From the IMG/VR virus record IMGVR_UViG_3300030085_003915, positions 62,409-85,500 of that record: DNA of 23,092 nucleotides; one strand, written 5' to 3'. The stretch comes from a virus. How positions within the stretch are numbered: the stretch's first letter is position 1; every line of letters starts with the position of its first letter. Both the position numbers and the translations under genes were made by a program. The notes below the pieces were generated by a model that was not told the DNA's origin, searched no databases, and saw nothing but the letters and a program-made list of their open reading frames with translations. This document shows positions 1 through 8,234 of this stretch, one piece after another.

Positions 1-1
1 C

Positions 2-2308
2 ATCAAGTGTGTATGTGTAAGGTGTTTGTTTTGGTGTGTCTCCATCATATTCCGTATAAAGACCATCTGCGTCACCATCAAACTTCCACTTACCAAATGA
101 TACTGCACCGTCTAATCTAATCATATCATTTAGTTTCATTGAACCCTCTACTTCAAGACCTTGATGTTTTTGACCGATACCTTTTAGGAATATCACATCA
201 GTATCACCACTTGAACCTTGTCCAGTAGTTACAGCTTTAGTAAGGTTTCTATCTTTCCAATCAGTATTGTAAGCACTTACTTTGACTGCGAAGTTATCTG
301 AACTAAAGTTAACACCAGCTTCTGAACTAATGAATGATTCATTAGATGGGTCTGATGCAACTGTACCATCGTAATAGATTACGTTGTCCATAATTGGTGG
401 TTTTTCAACATATCCTGTGTTAGCAAATACACTAACATTATCGTCTACGTCATACATAGCTCCACCCTTAACTTGGAAAGTTGAGATAGCGTCTGCTTTA
501 ACTACTTCGTTAGCTACTGTAAAGTGGTCTTGGTAAGAATACTTAATACTTGATAATCCACCCATACCATAAACATTAAGTTTATCTTTAGTATATTTAC
601 CTTGTACGAATCCACCTAACCAATCAACTGTGGTACTATTATGATATGCGATGATATCACCTAGTCCCTTCATTTTACTTTCGTTAGTTGTGTTATTCTT
701 ATTAGATGAGTTAACAAAATAATCTCCACCTAATAAATCACGAACTTCACGAGCGTGTTCAATACCAGCAGTTCTCCAATCCAATCCAACTTGAACTTCA
801 AGTTCATCTGATACGTCATAGTTCAATTTAGAAATCACACCATAAGTGTTTTGTCTATTGATTGAATTACGAAGAATACCTGTAGAACGATTCTTTGTAG
901 CGTGATAATCAGTATCTACGTTATCAGAGTTTTGAGCAATTTCAGCATTCCAATCCCAAATCCAAGGCGAACTTCTATACCACTTTTCACCAGCGACTGC
1001 AGGACTTCTACTTACACTACCATAAGTTCCTGTTCCACCACCTGAACCACCACTCCAATAAAATACAGAACTCAAACGAGTTTTTTCATTTATTGTCATA
1101 AAGTGATTTAGATTTACTAATGGTTTATGAAAAAAGTTTTCTCTTTCATTAAGGAAATTAGAATTGTGTCTATTAGTTGTTCTTGCACCATACATATACC
1201 AGTATTGTTGACCTGTATAGTCTGAACTAACAGGTGCCCAATTTTGACTAAATGTACGACCAGCTTCTGTTTCGAATTTGTTACCTTCAGCAAACGCATC
1301 AGTATCATATCCGTCAATATCACCAGCTAACTCTTGTGAGTAAGTAGCAATATTTTGTTTATATAAGTTCTGACCGTGTCTTTGTGGAGCTCCAATTGCG
1401 TATAGTTCGAATCTGTTTTTATCATTTAACTGATATGAACTACCTAAATACCAAGCCCAAGCGTCTGTCCAGTTTCCATCAATAATACCATCACCAGTCT
1501 TACGGACTATCGTTCCACTAAGTGCTAGTTTATCACCAATCAAGCCTGTATTGTAATTAACAGTAGTTTTAAGAAAACCACCATCACCACCTTCTTGTTT
1601 GAACTTTCCACCTTTTGTCATTGATGCAGGGTCTGTTATGATGTTCATAGTTCCACCAATTGATGGTGTAGCTAAGTTAACAGCACTTAAACCACGTTGC
1701 ATCTGAATGGATTGAGCAGCATCTGCAACACCGTCCCAGTTAGACCAATAAACCCAACCATTTTCCATATCGTTTTGTGGAACTCCGTTAATCATTACTG
1801 CTACATTTCTCTGGTTGAATCCACGAACATTGATACGAGCATCCCCAGCACCACCACCTTGTTGAGTAGCGTATACACTTGGTGTAGTATTCAGAGCCAT
1901 TGGAATATCTTGTGAACCAAGACGAATTTCCATATCTTCTTTACTAACCGTTGTGTATGCAACAGGTGTTTTTTCATCAGCTCGAGAAGCCAAAACTTCT
2001 AATGCTGACATAGTAAGTGCATCAATCACAAGTGTGAAATCGACACTTACATCTTCTTTACCCACCGTAACTTCTTTAGTTACAGATGAGTAACCAATGA
2101 ATGAAGCAGTAATAGAATAAGTACCTTCGTCAAGTAATATCACATAGGCTCCAACCTCATCTGATACTGAACCTAACTCAGTTCCCTCAACTACTACATT
2201 TGCTCCAACCAAAGGATTATTGTTAGCATCATTTACAGTTCCAACAATAGATTGTGCGAACAATCCTGTCATCATCATAAGTGACACTAATAGATTACTT
2301 TTATTCAT
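2..2308 (-). CDS. TonB-dependent outer-membrane receptor (3' end cut by window edge)
   Basis: The frame is open from the ATG at 2308 to the window edge (769 codons, no stop). A signal peptide is visible at residues 1-20 (MNKSNLLVSLMMMTGLFAQS). Residues about 21-95 form a carboxypeptidase-regulatory-like beta domain (IVGTVNDANNNPLVGANVVV, then EGTYSITASFIGY). A linker follows with the TonB-box-like stretch ALEVLASRADEK. The plug domain spans about 115-230 (INVRGFNQRNVAVMINGVPQ, then SIGGTMNIITDP). The rest is an aromatic-rich beta-barrel. The ribosome site AAGGAGAACTTTTATG is strong. Such receptors import large nutrients (siderophores, cobalamin, glycans) through the outer membrane and are also common phage receptors. 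The N-terminal extension is typical of FCB-group bacteria; no SusD partner is visible. It lies 84 nt downstream of nrdJ on the same strand, and its G+C looks slightly higher by eye than its neighbours. The substrate cannot be told from sequence. The family call is firm; why a phage carries it is open. Confidence 0.93.
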   Translation of the reverse strand, partial: MNKSNLLVSLMMMTGLFAQSIVGTVNDANNNPLVGANVVVEGTELGSVSDEVGAYVILLDEGTYSITASFIGYSSVTKEVTVGKEDVSVDFTLVIDALTMSALEVLASRADEKTPVAYTTVSKEDMEIRLGSQDIPMALNTTPSVYATQQGGGAGDARINVRGFNQRNVAVMINGVPQNDMENGWVYWSNWDGVADAAQSIQMQRGLSAVNLATPSIGGTMNIITDPASMTKGGKFKQEGGDGGFLKTTVNYNTGLIGDKLALSGTIVRKTGDGIIDGNWTDAWAWYLGSSYQLNDKNRFELYAIGAPQRHGQNLYKQNIATYSQELAGDIDGYDTDAFAEGNKFETEAGRTFSQNWAPVSSDYTGQQYWYMYGARTTNRHNSNFLNERENFFHKPLVNLNHFMTINEKTRLSSVFYWSGGSGGGTGTYGSVSRSPAVAGEKWYRSSPWIWDWNAEIAQNSDNVDTDYHATKNRSTGILRNSINRQNTYGVISKLNYDVSDELEVQVGLDWRTAGIEHAREVRDLLGGDYFVNSSNKNNTTNESKMKGLGDIIAYHNSTTVDWLGGFVQGKYTKDKLNVYGMGGLSSIKYSYQDHFTVANEVVKADAISTFQVKGGAMYDVDDNVSVFANTGYVEKPPIMDNVIYYDGTVASDPSNESFISSEAGVNFSSDNFAVKVSAYNTDWKDRNLTKAVTTGQGSSGDTDVIFLKGIGQKHQGLEVEGSMKLNDMIRLDGAVSFGKWKFDGDADGLYTEYDGDTPKQTPYTYTLD

Positions 2309-2327
2309 AAAAGTTCTCCTTGTTTTG

Positions 2328-2359
2328 GTTAAGACACATTTTTTCACAGGTGTGTCAAC
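2328..2359. promoter_or_regulatory. Inverted repeat with TTGACA in the receptor leader
   Basis: In the 84-nt gap between nrdJ and the receptor gene, GTTaaGACACA (2328-2338) is complementary to TGTGTCAAC (2351-2359). The right arm contains a consensus -35 hexamer, TTGACA, read on the minus strand. No good -10 lies 16-18 nt downstream. The dyad could be an operator, an RNA hairpin controlling the receptor mRNA, or part of a transcription end for nrdJ. Confidence 0.4.
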
Positions 2360-2392
2360 TGCCTGTCCGCTGGTTTTATTGTATGTGAAATT

Positions 2393-4408
2393 TTAATTAG
2401 CATACTCTTGGTCATCATTATCACCAGTTGTGGGTGTTATCTCCACATCACAAAAATCACCATCACAGAATTTCTCTATGTTGGCTTCTTCTTTGTGTAT
2501 CACCCCAAAAGACAATTTTCCAAGTTTCTTAACTTGTTTATTATATTCTTTCTCATCTATTGACTCGTAGGGCATTTGTGGATAAGCTCCCAAGTCATGT
2601 CTTGGTAAAAGACTTATACCCTTTAAGTGATACTGAAAATAATTTAAAACTTGTGGTATTTCCTTACCTTCCTTCTCAGGATCGAATGTAACCGTACAAC
2701 TAACTTGATTGTCTGCCCAATGTCTTTGTAGGAACGCGGCTAAACTGAATTGTTCCCAAATGGATAATTCACTTACGGTCCTGATTCCTTCCCCAACATC
2801 AACGGGTACTTCAACAACCATCGTTGTATCCTCTGAACCAAATGCTGGTTCAATTTTATATCCTGCCTTTTTCATAGGTTCTAATAACTCTGAATGTTTT
2901 GAAACCCTTATTCTCCTAATGTAAAAACGACTCTCAGGATAATGTAATCCTGGAGTCGCTCCTGCTAATAGTGAAACTGTGCCACTTGGTTTTACTGATG
3001 TAGTCTTGATTGACTTAGGTATGGCGAACCAATCACTATACATCTTATCCCATTCTTGTATTGTATCATATCCACTCTCTAACCAATTTTTTAATTCGTG
3101 TAATCCTCGTTGAGTAATGAATTGTGCTACACCACTAACACTACAACCAATTCTTCTATTTCTTAACATCACTCTGTTAGTGTCACTCCAATGAGTTTTA
3201 CCAAGTGTTACCGATTTGGCATACAGATAAGCATATTTAAGTGTTCTTTGATAGTCCTCTAATGAATCGTGATTATTTGGAAATGTCTCTACTAAACAAC
3301 ATAGTTCGTAACTTTCTAATGATTGTTCCAAACAAGGATTTCCACCCATAACTCTGTGGTCTTTATTATCACCACCATTTTTCATTCTTGAATAATGTCT
3401 CATATTATCCAACCATGCGAAACCAGGTTCTCCATTGTCTACAATTCTTTTTGAAGCTTCTGTATAATCCATACCAAGTTCAGCAAATATACTATTATTA
3501 CTCGTCCAACCATATTGGTCTCTATGTGGATTTACTTTGTAATTCTTTAAGTCTAAGTATTCTTCATCATAAGGATCACCAAATACAATCTCAGCAGTTC
3601 TTCTTACATTACCTGCTACAACACATTTACCAATCAGATTCATTATGTCTACGATTGTTGTTACGGTTATGGGCTGTCCACTATTTTTTTCTAAAACATT
3701 TCTTATATCATCGTGTACTTCCATCAAAGGTTCAGGTCCTGAACTTACACCACCAAATCCTTTTATTGGAACACCTGCTGGTCTAACTTTTGAGTAATCA
3801 AACTCTACTATTGATTGTCCGTGAAAATAACTTTCTAATAAGAGTTTTAGTGATTCAACCCAACCCTCGCGAGTATCTGGTATTTCATAAGTTTGGGAAT
3901 CCCTATCCTTGTCCACTCCCTTTACAACTATCTCTCCAGCACCTTTAGTATCAAATCCAACTCCTACTCCTAACATACTTGCATCCATGAGGAAACAAAA
4001 TGGTTTTGAGTAATCTTCCTTGAGTGTTTTTGTTGATACAAATGCACAATTGTTTAGGGCGGCATACAAACCTTTTTCTTCGGTAACAGGTGTTCCCATT
4101 GCCCAAAGACCACGGCCGGGTGGCAGAAACTTCATAGTAAATATACGCTCATACATATCTTGAGCCGAAGATTGTGCTTGCCACGGATTCCACCCTAATT
4201 GATGTGAGTCAATCCAATTTTTTTGCATGGTATAAGTTCCCTCTACAACCCTTTGAACCGTTTCCCACCATCTTTCGTTTTTACCATCTTCTTTAATTCT
4301 TGAGTAGGTTCTCATGTAAACCAATTCACCTAAACCATTAAAACCAAATGGAGCCTTTTTTCTTTTGTACTTGTTTATAAAATTTTCTGATAACTTAAAT
4401 TTTTCCAT
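2393..4408 (-). CDS. nrdJ: Adenosylcobalamin-dependent (class II) ribonucleotide reductase
   Basis: This enzyme reduces ribonucleotides to deoxyribonucleotides in the cytoplasm with a coenzyme-B12 radical and needs neither oxygen nor a small subunit. At 671 aa it resembles the monomeric Lactobacillus-type RTPR. Visible motifs are FLPPGRGLW (94-102), NNCAF with the first redox cysteine C121, and NPCLEQ with the radical cysteine C359 and glutamate E361. The second redox cysteine is in ELCCL (C370/C371). The C-terminal shuttle pair is CDGDFC (648-653). All catalytic cysteines are present, so it should be active. The start has a good ribosome site (AGGAGAAATCGTACAG before ATG). It follows the helicase gene and precedes the TonB receptor, and with thyX supplies DNA precursors for phage replication. 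The predicted need for B12 is notable beside an outer-membrane receptor. A product acting on diphosphates instead of triphosphates cannot be excluded. Confidence 0.95.
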   Translation of the reverse strand: MEKFKLSENFINKYKRKKAPFGFNGLGELVYMRTYSRIKEDGKNERWWETVQRVVEGTYTMQKNWIDSHQLGWNPWQAQSSAQDMYERIFTMKFLPPGRGLWAMGTPVTEEKGLYAALNNCAFVSTKTLKEDYSKPFCFLMDASMLGVGVGFDTKGAGEIVVKGVDKDRDSQTYEIPDTREGWVESLKLLLESYFHGQSIVEFDYSKVRPAGVPIKGFGGVSSGPEPLMEVHDDIRNVLEKNSGQPITVTTIVDIMNLIGKCVVAGNVRRTAEIVFGDPYDEEYLDLKNYKVNPHRDQYGWTSNNSIFAELGMDYTEASKRIVDNGEPGFAWLDNMRHYSRMKNGGDNKDHRVMGGNPCLEQSLESYELCCLVETFPNNHDSLEDYQRTLKYAYLYAKSVTLGKTHWSDTNRVMLRNRRIGCSVSGVAQFITQRGLHELKNWLESGYDTIQEWDKMYSDWFAIPKSIKTTSVKPSGTVSLLAGATPGLHYPESRFYIRRIRVSKHSELLEPMKKAGYKIEPAFGSEDTTMVVEVPVDVGEGIRTVSELSIWEQFSLAAFLQRHWADNQVSCTVTFDPEKEGKEIPQVLNYFQYHLKGISLLPRHDLGAYPQMPYESIDEKEYNKQVKKLGKLSFGVIHKEEANIEKFCDGDFCDVEITPTTGDNDDQEYAN

Positions 4409-4461
4409 CTGTACGATTTCTCCTAATTTTTATTTTGCTTTCCATAACTTTACCTCATATA

Positions 4462-4489
4462 AGTATAATATATATCGATTTCTATTCAA
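4462..4489 (-). promoter_or_regulatory. Candidate sigma70-type promoter for nrdJ
   Basis: On the minus strand TTGAAT (4484-4489) is followed after 16 nt by TATACT (4462-4467), about 54 nt before the nrdJ ATG. The -35 overlaps the last codons of the helicase gene. The match is moderate and the region is very AT-rich, so this could be chance. Confidence 0.35.
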
Positions 4490-5849
4490 AGCCATCAGTA
4501 TCTTTTTGAGAATTATTGTATTTATTTGCCAATGTCTTTCTCAAATACTCTTGACTATTATCCATTTTTCCTTGTGTAGCTTGACCATCATGGGTATTGG
4601 ATTCGTACACATCAATCTTACCAATATTAGTGTTGATACTTGAAGGAAAAGTAATTCCATCTGGCCCGAATCTATTTTTTATCACATGAAATCTACCTGT
4701 GTTAGCTATTTTATCTTCAACCTTTCTACTTACCGATACCACAAAATCTGCTATCATCACTTTACTATAAGCCTCAGCAACTTTTGTAGCGTCAATCACT
4801 TCTTCTTCCAACGAACTACGATTAGCCTGAGAAGCTGTCCATATTGGACAATCCATCTCACCTGCCAATCCTCTCAAATCTTCATAGATGTTTTCCAATA
4901 CATGCCGTTTTTCTGAACCAACACCTTTTAAGATATCTGCATAATCCACTAATATCAAATCAGGTTTTTGATTCTGAATTTCAATCTGACTAAGGTGTGA
5001 AGTTAGAGTTTGAACCGAAGCACTTTTTGTAGGGAAATACTTAATTAGTAATGTTCCCTTTAATTGGTCAATTTTTTTCTTGACATCCTCTTGATAAAAT
5101 TGTATATCTGATGTGGTAACTCCACTAAAAACTGTGTCATAACGAAGTCCAACATAATTCTCATTTAACTCTAATGTGTAATGAACTACATTCAATCCTT
5201 CTTTAACTGCACTTGCTCCGAGTGTCTGTAAACACCAAGATTTACCAATACCAGCTGGAGCCACTACAACTCCTAATTCACCACTTGCCAATCCACCATC
5301 CATCACATCGTCTATTGGGTCCCAACCTGTTTTTATGGTATTTCTTGATGATTGAGTTAATCTTTCTTCTATTCCAATTATATACTCATGTCCTAAATCC
5401 CTATCCGAACCAGCCTTCATTGCATTATCCACGAGTTTTTTGATTTGGTCATATTGTCCTACCTCAATCAAATCCACACTATCCATAATAGCATTTTTCA
5501 TAACTTGATTACGACAAAACTCTAAGGTTTGTTCTTGTACGAATTTTAAATCTGTTGCTTCTATGTTTCTCCAACTCTCTTTTAAATTCTCTACTACTGA
5601 AACTTGCAAAACCTCATTCTCCATATCATCAATCTTTACCTTCATAACTTCGAGTGTTGGAGTGGTTTTATACTCAAAGAAATAATCTCTTGTCTCTTTA
5701 CATAACCATTTATTGGCATCACTATCGAAGTATTCGGGTTCAAGTATGTCTGATATAGTTTGTATGAACTTCTTATCTGATAATAAAGATGATATTATCT
5801 TTGATTGAAAGACATGACCAAATTGAGATAAAGTTGATTTATCACTCAT
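4482..5849 (-). CDS. 41: Replicative DNA helicase, DnaB/T4 gp41 family
   Basis: Likely the hexameric 5'-3' helicase that unwinds the replication fork and binds primase. The 455-aa protein has an alpha-helical N-terminal region (about 1-150) and a RecA-fold ATPase. The Walker A loop APAGIGKS is at 197-204, the stretch VVHYTLELNE at 221-230 fits DnaB motif H1a with its catalytic acidic residue, and Walker B LILVDYADIL is at 298-307. The motif WTASQANRSS is typical of DnaB motif H3. Length fits gp41 (475 aa). The start at 5849 has AAGGG about 8 nt upstream. It sits in a replication block with rnh, uvsX and gene 32, which favours gp41 over other RecA-fold ATPases. I found no primase in the window. 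Confidence 0.92.
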   Translation of the reverse strand: MSDKSTLSQFGHVFQSKIISSLLSDKKFIQTISDILEPEYFDSDANKWLCKETRDYFFEYKTTPTLEVMKVKIDDMENEVLQVSVVENLKESWRNIEATDLKFVQEQTLEFCRNQVMKNAIMDSVDLIEVGQYDQIKKLVDNAMKAGSDRDLGHEYIIGIEERLTQSSRNTIKTGWDPIDDVMDGGLASGELGVVVAPAGIGKSWCLQTLGASAVKEGLNVVHYTLELNENYVGLRYDTVFSGVTTSDIQFYQEDVKKKIDQLKGTLLIKYFPTKSASVQTLTSHLSQIEIQNQKPDLILVDYADILKGVGSEKRHVLENIYEDLRGLAGEMDCPIWTASQANRSSLEEEVIDATKVAEAYSKVMIADFVVSVSRKVEDKIANTGRFHVIKNRFGPDGITFPSSINTNIGKIDVYESNTHDGQATQGKMDNSQEYLRKTLANKYNNSQKDTDGFE

Positions 5850-5890
5850 TTAAAAACCCTTGATTTTCTTTATTATAAGTAGATAATTTT

Positions 5891-6073
5891 TTATTGTTCC
5901 CCATACATTTTTCGCCTTTTTTCTTGTCTCCGTTCTTCGAGTTTTTTCAATCTATATCGTTCTTTGGCTTTTTTGAGAATCTTGGCCCTATTACGCTCAT
6001 AATGGTCCATTTGCCACTTTCGTTGAGCTTCAAGTTTTTCCTCTTTAGTATGATATTTTCTTTTTCTACCCAT
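5891..6073 (-). CDS. Small highly basic protein, unknown function
   Basis: A 60-aa protein of which more than a third is Lys or Arg (MGRKRKYHTKEEKLEAQRKW, then NRAKILKKAKERYRLKKLEE). It should form one or two long basic helices and probably binds nucleic acid. The pattern of a basic start followed by YxxNRAKILKKxKERYR resembles short segments seen next to HNH-type domains in phages, but no nuclease motif is present. Its ATG overlaps the last 8 nt of the exonuclease gene (ATGGGTAG), suggesting translational coupling. The compact overlap and same-strand context support a real gene. Confidence 0.65.
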   Translation of the reverse strand: MGRKRKYHTKEEKLEAQRKWQMDHYERNRAKILKKAKERYRLKKLEERRQEKRRKMYGEQ

Positions 6074-7121
6074 TGTTTATTTTAGCAAACCTATTGAGTT
6101 GAGTCCAAGTTTGCATTATCCAACTATCCATGTTTGGTAAGGCTCCGAACATCCTATCCTCAACAAACATTCTTTGGAATATTACTTTATTAAGTTCAGG
6201 TATCTTACCATTCACTATTCGATTAATCTTTAATTTGGCACCACCACTAATATCAACATCTGATAATTGCATTAATTTATGATTAATATCTATGGTGTCT
6301 TTATTATCAAGTATTAGATTGTAAAATCTCTCTCCTTGATGTTTTTGTGCTTCTTTAATTACATCATCATATGATATAACCTTCCCCTCAGTGCCCAAAT
6401 CAGGAAAGTGTTTCAACAAGGTTTTAGCACCAATACCTTTTACCCCTTTAATATTATCGGAAGTATCACCTTCAAAAACTCTACTCAATAAGAGATTTTG
6501 TGATGTTACATTGTATTCCTCTAACACCTTTTCGGGATTGTAAAGTTTCTTCTTGGTGGGTGACCAAACTGAAATTCGGTCATTAACCAATTGTAAGAAA
6601 TCTTTATCAGTAGACATAATCGTAACTTTACTATCAGGTAGTAATTGTTTTGCTGTGTATCCTATGGCATCATCTGCCTCAATACTATCAATAGACATTA
6701 TACTTACAGGTAACTTCTCTAAGTACTCCACACAACGAGATAATTGCATCATCATTGAGTGTCGTTCATCTTCTATATTTTCAAAATCGTTTACACGATT
6801 AAGTCTAATTTTGGTTGTCCGTTTAGCCTTATATTCAGGATAAAGTTTACGGCGGCGGTTACTCCCACCCTTACCATCGAAAACGATGATAGTGCGAGTG
6901 GGAGCTAACATCTTTACTGCGTAACCAACTGATTTAAGAAAACCAACTATTCCACCAATGTGAATTCCATCATCATTAGTAGTTGGTATAACTGAGAATA
7001 CTCTGATAAAAGTATTTAAGCCATCTATTATCAGTACTTTTTCATTGGGATTTGATGTGTTAGTTTTACCGCCATGTTTTTTTATCTCATCGAGAATAGA
7101 AAGGTATTTACCATTACTCAT
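6066..7121 (-). CDS. rnh: RNase H / 5'-3' flap exonuclease (T4 RNase H type)
   Basis: This FEN-type nuclease removes RNA primers and 5' flaps during lagging-strand synthesis. The PIN-like nuclease domain shows VLIIDGLNTFIRVF near residues 29-42, IIVFDGKGGSNRRR near 78-91 and IEADDAIGY near 147-155, followed by MSTDKDFLQL. These supply the acidic metal ligands. The helix-hairpin-helix DNA grip follows as GDTSDNIKGVKGIGAKT (about 208-224). Length (351 aa) is slightly above T4 RNase H (305 aa). I chose the ATG at 7121, which overlaps the uvsX stop by 8 nt; in-frame TTG and GTG codons lie just upstream (7127, 7124) and cannot be ruled out. Gene order uvsX-rnh-helicase fits a T4-like replication cluster. 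Confidence 0.93.
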   Translation of the reverse strand: MSNGKYLSILDEIKKHGGKTNTSNPNEKVLIIDGLNTFIRVFSVIPTTNDDGIHIGGIVGFLKSVGYAVKMLAPTRTIIVFDGKGGSNRRRKLYPEYKAKRTTKIRLNRVNDFENIEDERHSMMMQLSRCVEYLEKLPVSIMSIDSIEADDAIGYTAKQLLPDSKVTIMSTDKDFLQLVNDRISVWSPTKKKLYNPEKVLEEYNVTSQNLLLSRVFEGDTSDNIKGVKGIGAKTLLKHFPDLGTEGKVISYDDVIKEAQKHQGERFYNLILDNKDTIDINHKLMQLSDVDISGGAKLKINRIVNGKIPELNKVIFQRMFVEDRMFGALPNMDSWIMQTWTQLNRFAKINNG

Positions 7122-8220
7122 CACCAATCACTTCGTCTGTATATTCCACATCATCAATACCTAAATCTGCTGATTGGTATTGTAATATGGAAGCTTCACA
7201 AATCAAGTCATATAGGTGTTCTTGTAATCCATCAACTTCATCTAATTTCTTTTCAAAGTCCTTAGATTGAAATTTGATATCTTCACCTTCATAATTCAAG
7301 GTATACCAAGCACCAGCTGATTTTACCAACTTGTGGTCTTTCAAGACTTGTAACCAACTTCCCTTATCATCGATACCACTATCGAAATATAAGTTGAAAT
7401 CGGCGTGTCGTAAAGGTGGGCCTAATCGATTCTTGATAATCTGACATCGAGTTTTCATACCCAATACATTTTTTGATGTATCTTTGATTTGTCCCATATT
7501 CTTTAATCGAATACGAGTTGATGAGTGAAATGGTAATGCTTTTCCACCACTTGTAGTCCAAGGATCACCGAACATTACTCCGAGTTTCTGTCTGAGTTGA
7601 TTGGTAAATACGAGAGCTATTCTCTCACGACCAATCATTTGTGTAACCTTTCTCATCGCTTTAGAAACGATAATAGCTTTACTCGTTGCCCATCCGTCTT
7701 TCTCAAAGTCGGCTTCCATCTCTACTTTGGTCGATGCCCCTGCTAAACTATCCACAAGGATTGTAACTAACCTATCTCTATCTGATTCTCTAATCTTAGT
7801 AACTATGTTCTCAATACATTGAAATATATCTTCTACGGTTTCGACATGAAGATATAACAAGTCTTGGACATTTACTCCAATAGTTTCCAACCATTCTCTA
7901 CTAACAGAAGTTTCGGTATCGATATAAACAGCTATACCACCTTTTTTCTGAGTTTCGGAAAGGATGTGAGTTCCTATTAGAGATTTACCACTACTTTCTA
8001 ATCCATTGATTTCCGTAATACGACCAACGGCGATTCCACCATTAGGACGATTAGAAATAGCTAAGTCTAAGATAGACGAACCTGTTGATATAAATTCCTT
8101 TACATCTGTTGGTGTGGCGTTAGAACCATCTAAGAAATAGGCTACCTTTGTATCCTTGAACTGCTTATTAAGGTTATCGGCAAGAACTTGTGCAAGTTCA
8201 TCTTTTGCTGATATAGACAT
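7114..8220 (-). CDS. uvsX: RecA/UvsX-type recombinase
   Basis: An ATP-dependent strand-exchange protein for recombination-dependent replication and repair, acting on gp32-coated single strands. The 368-aa protein has Walker A GLESSGKS at 73-80, the DTETSVSREWL stretch at 101-111 and Walker B LVTILVDSLAG at 141-151. A gap follows where the DNA-binding loops lie. VFTNQLRQKLG (204-214) and TSGGKALPFHSSTRIRL match the conserved RecA core. The C-terminus ends in an acidic tail (DLGIDDVEYTDEVIGDE), as in RecA and UvsX. Size matches UvsX (391 aa) and RecA (about 350 aa). The AAGGAG site is 6 nt before the ATG. It sits 15 nt after gene 32, the classical functional partner. Confidence 0.95.
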   Translation of the reverse strand: MSISAKDELAQVLADNLNKQFKDTKVAYFLDGSNATPTDVKEFISTGSSILDLAISNRPNGGIAVGRITEINGLESSGKSLIGTHILSETQKKGGIAVYIDTETSVSREWLETIGVNVQDLLYLHVETVEDIFQCIENIVTKIRESDRDRLVTILVDSLAGASTKVEMEADFEKDGWATSKAIIVSKAMRKVTQMIGRERIALVFTNQLRQKLGVMFGDPWTTSGGKALPFHSSTRIRLKNMGQIKDTSKNVLGMKTRCQIIKNRLGPPLRHADFNLYFDSGIDDKGSWLQVLKDHKLVKSAGAWYTLNYEGEDIKFQSKDFEKKLDEVDGLQEHLYDLICEASILQYQSADLGIDDVEYTDEVIGDE

Positions 8221-8234
8221 ATATGTCTCCTTTT

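Noticed and set aside
2-2308. SusC-type glycan importer
   Set aside because: No SusD partner is in view and the plug lacks a clear SusC signature, so only the broad TonB-dependent receptor call is kept.
3388-3786. 132-codon open frame on the plus strand
   Set aside because: Antisense to nrdJ and rich in Leu, Tyr and His, as expected from an antisense frame.
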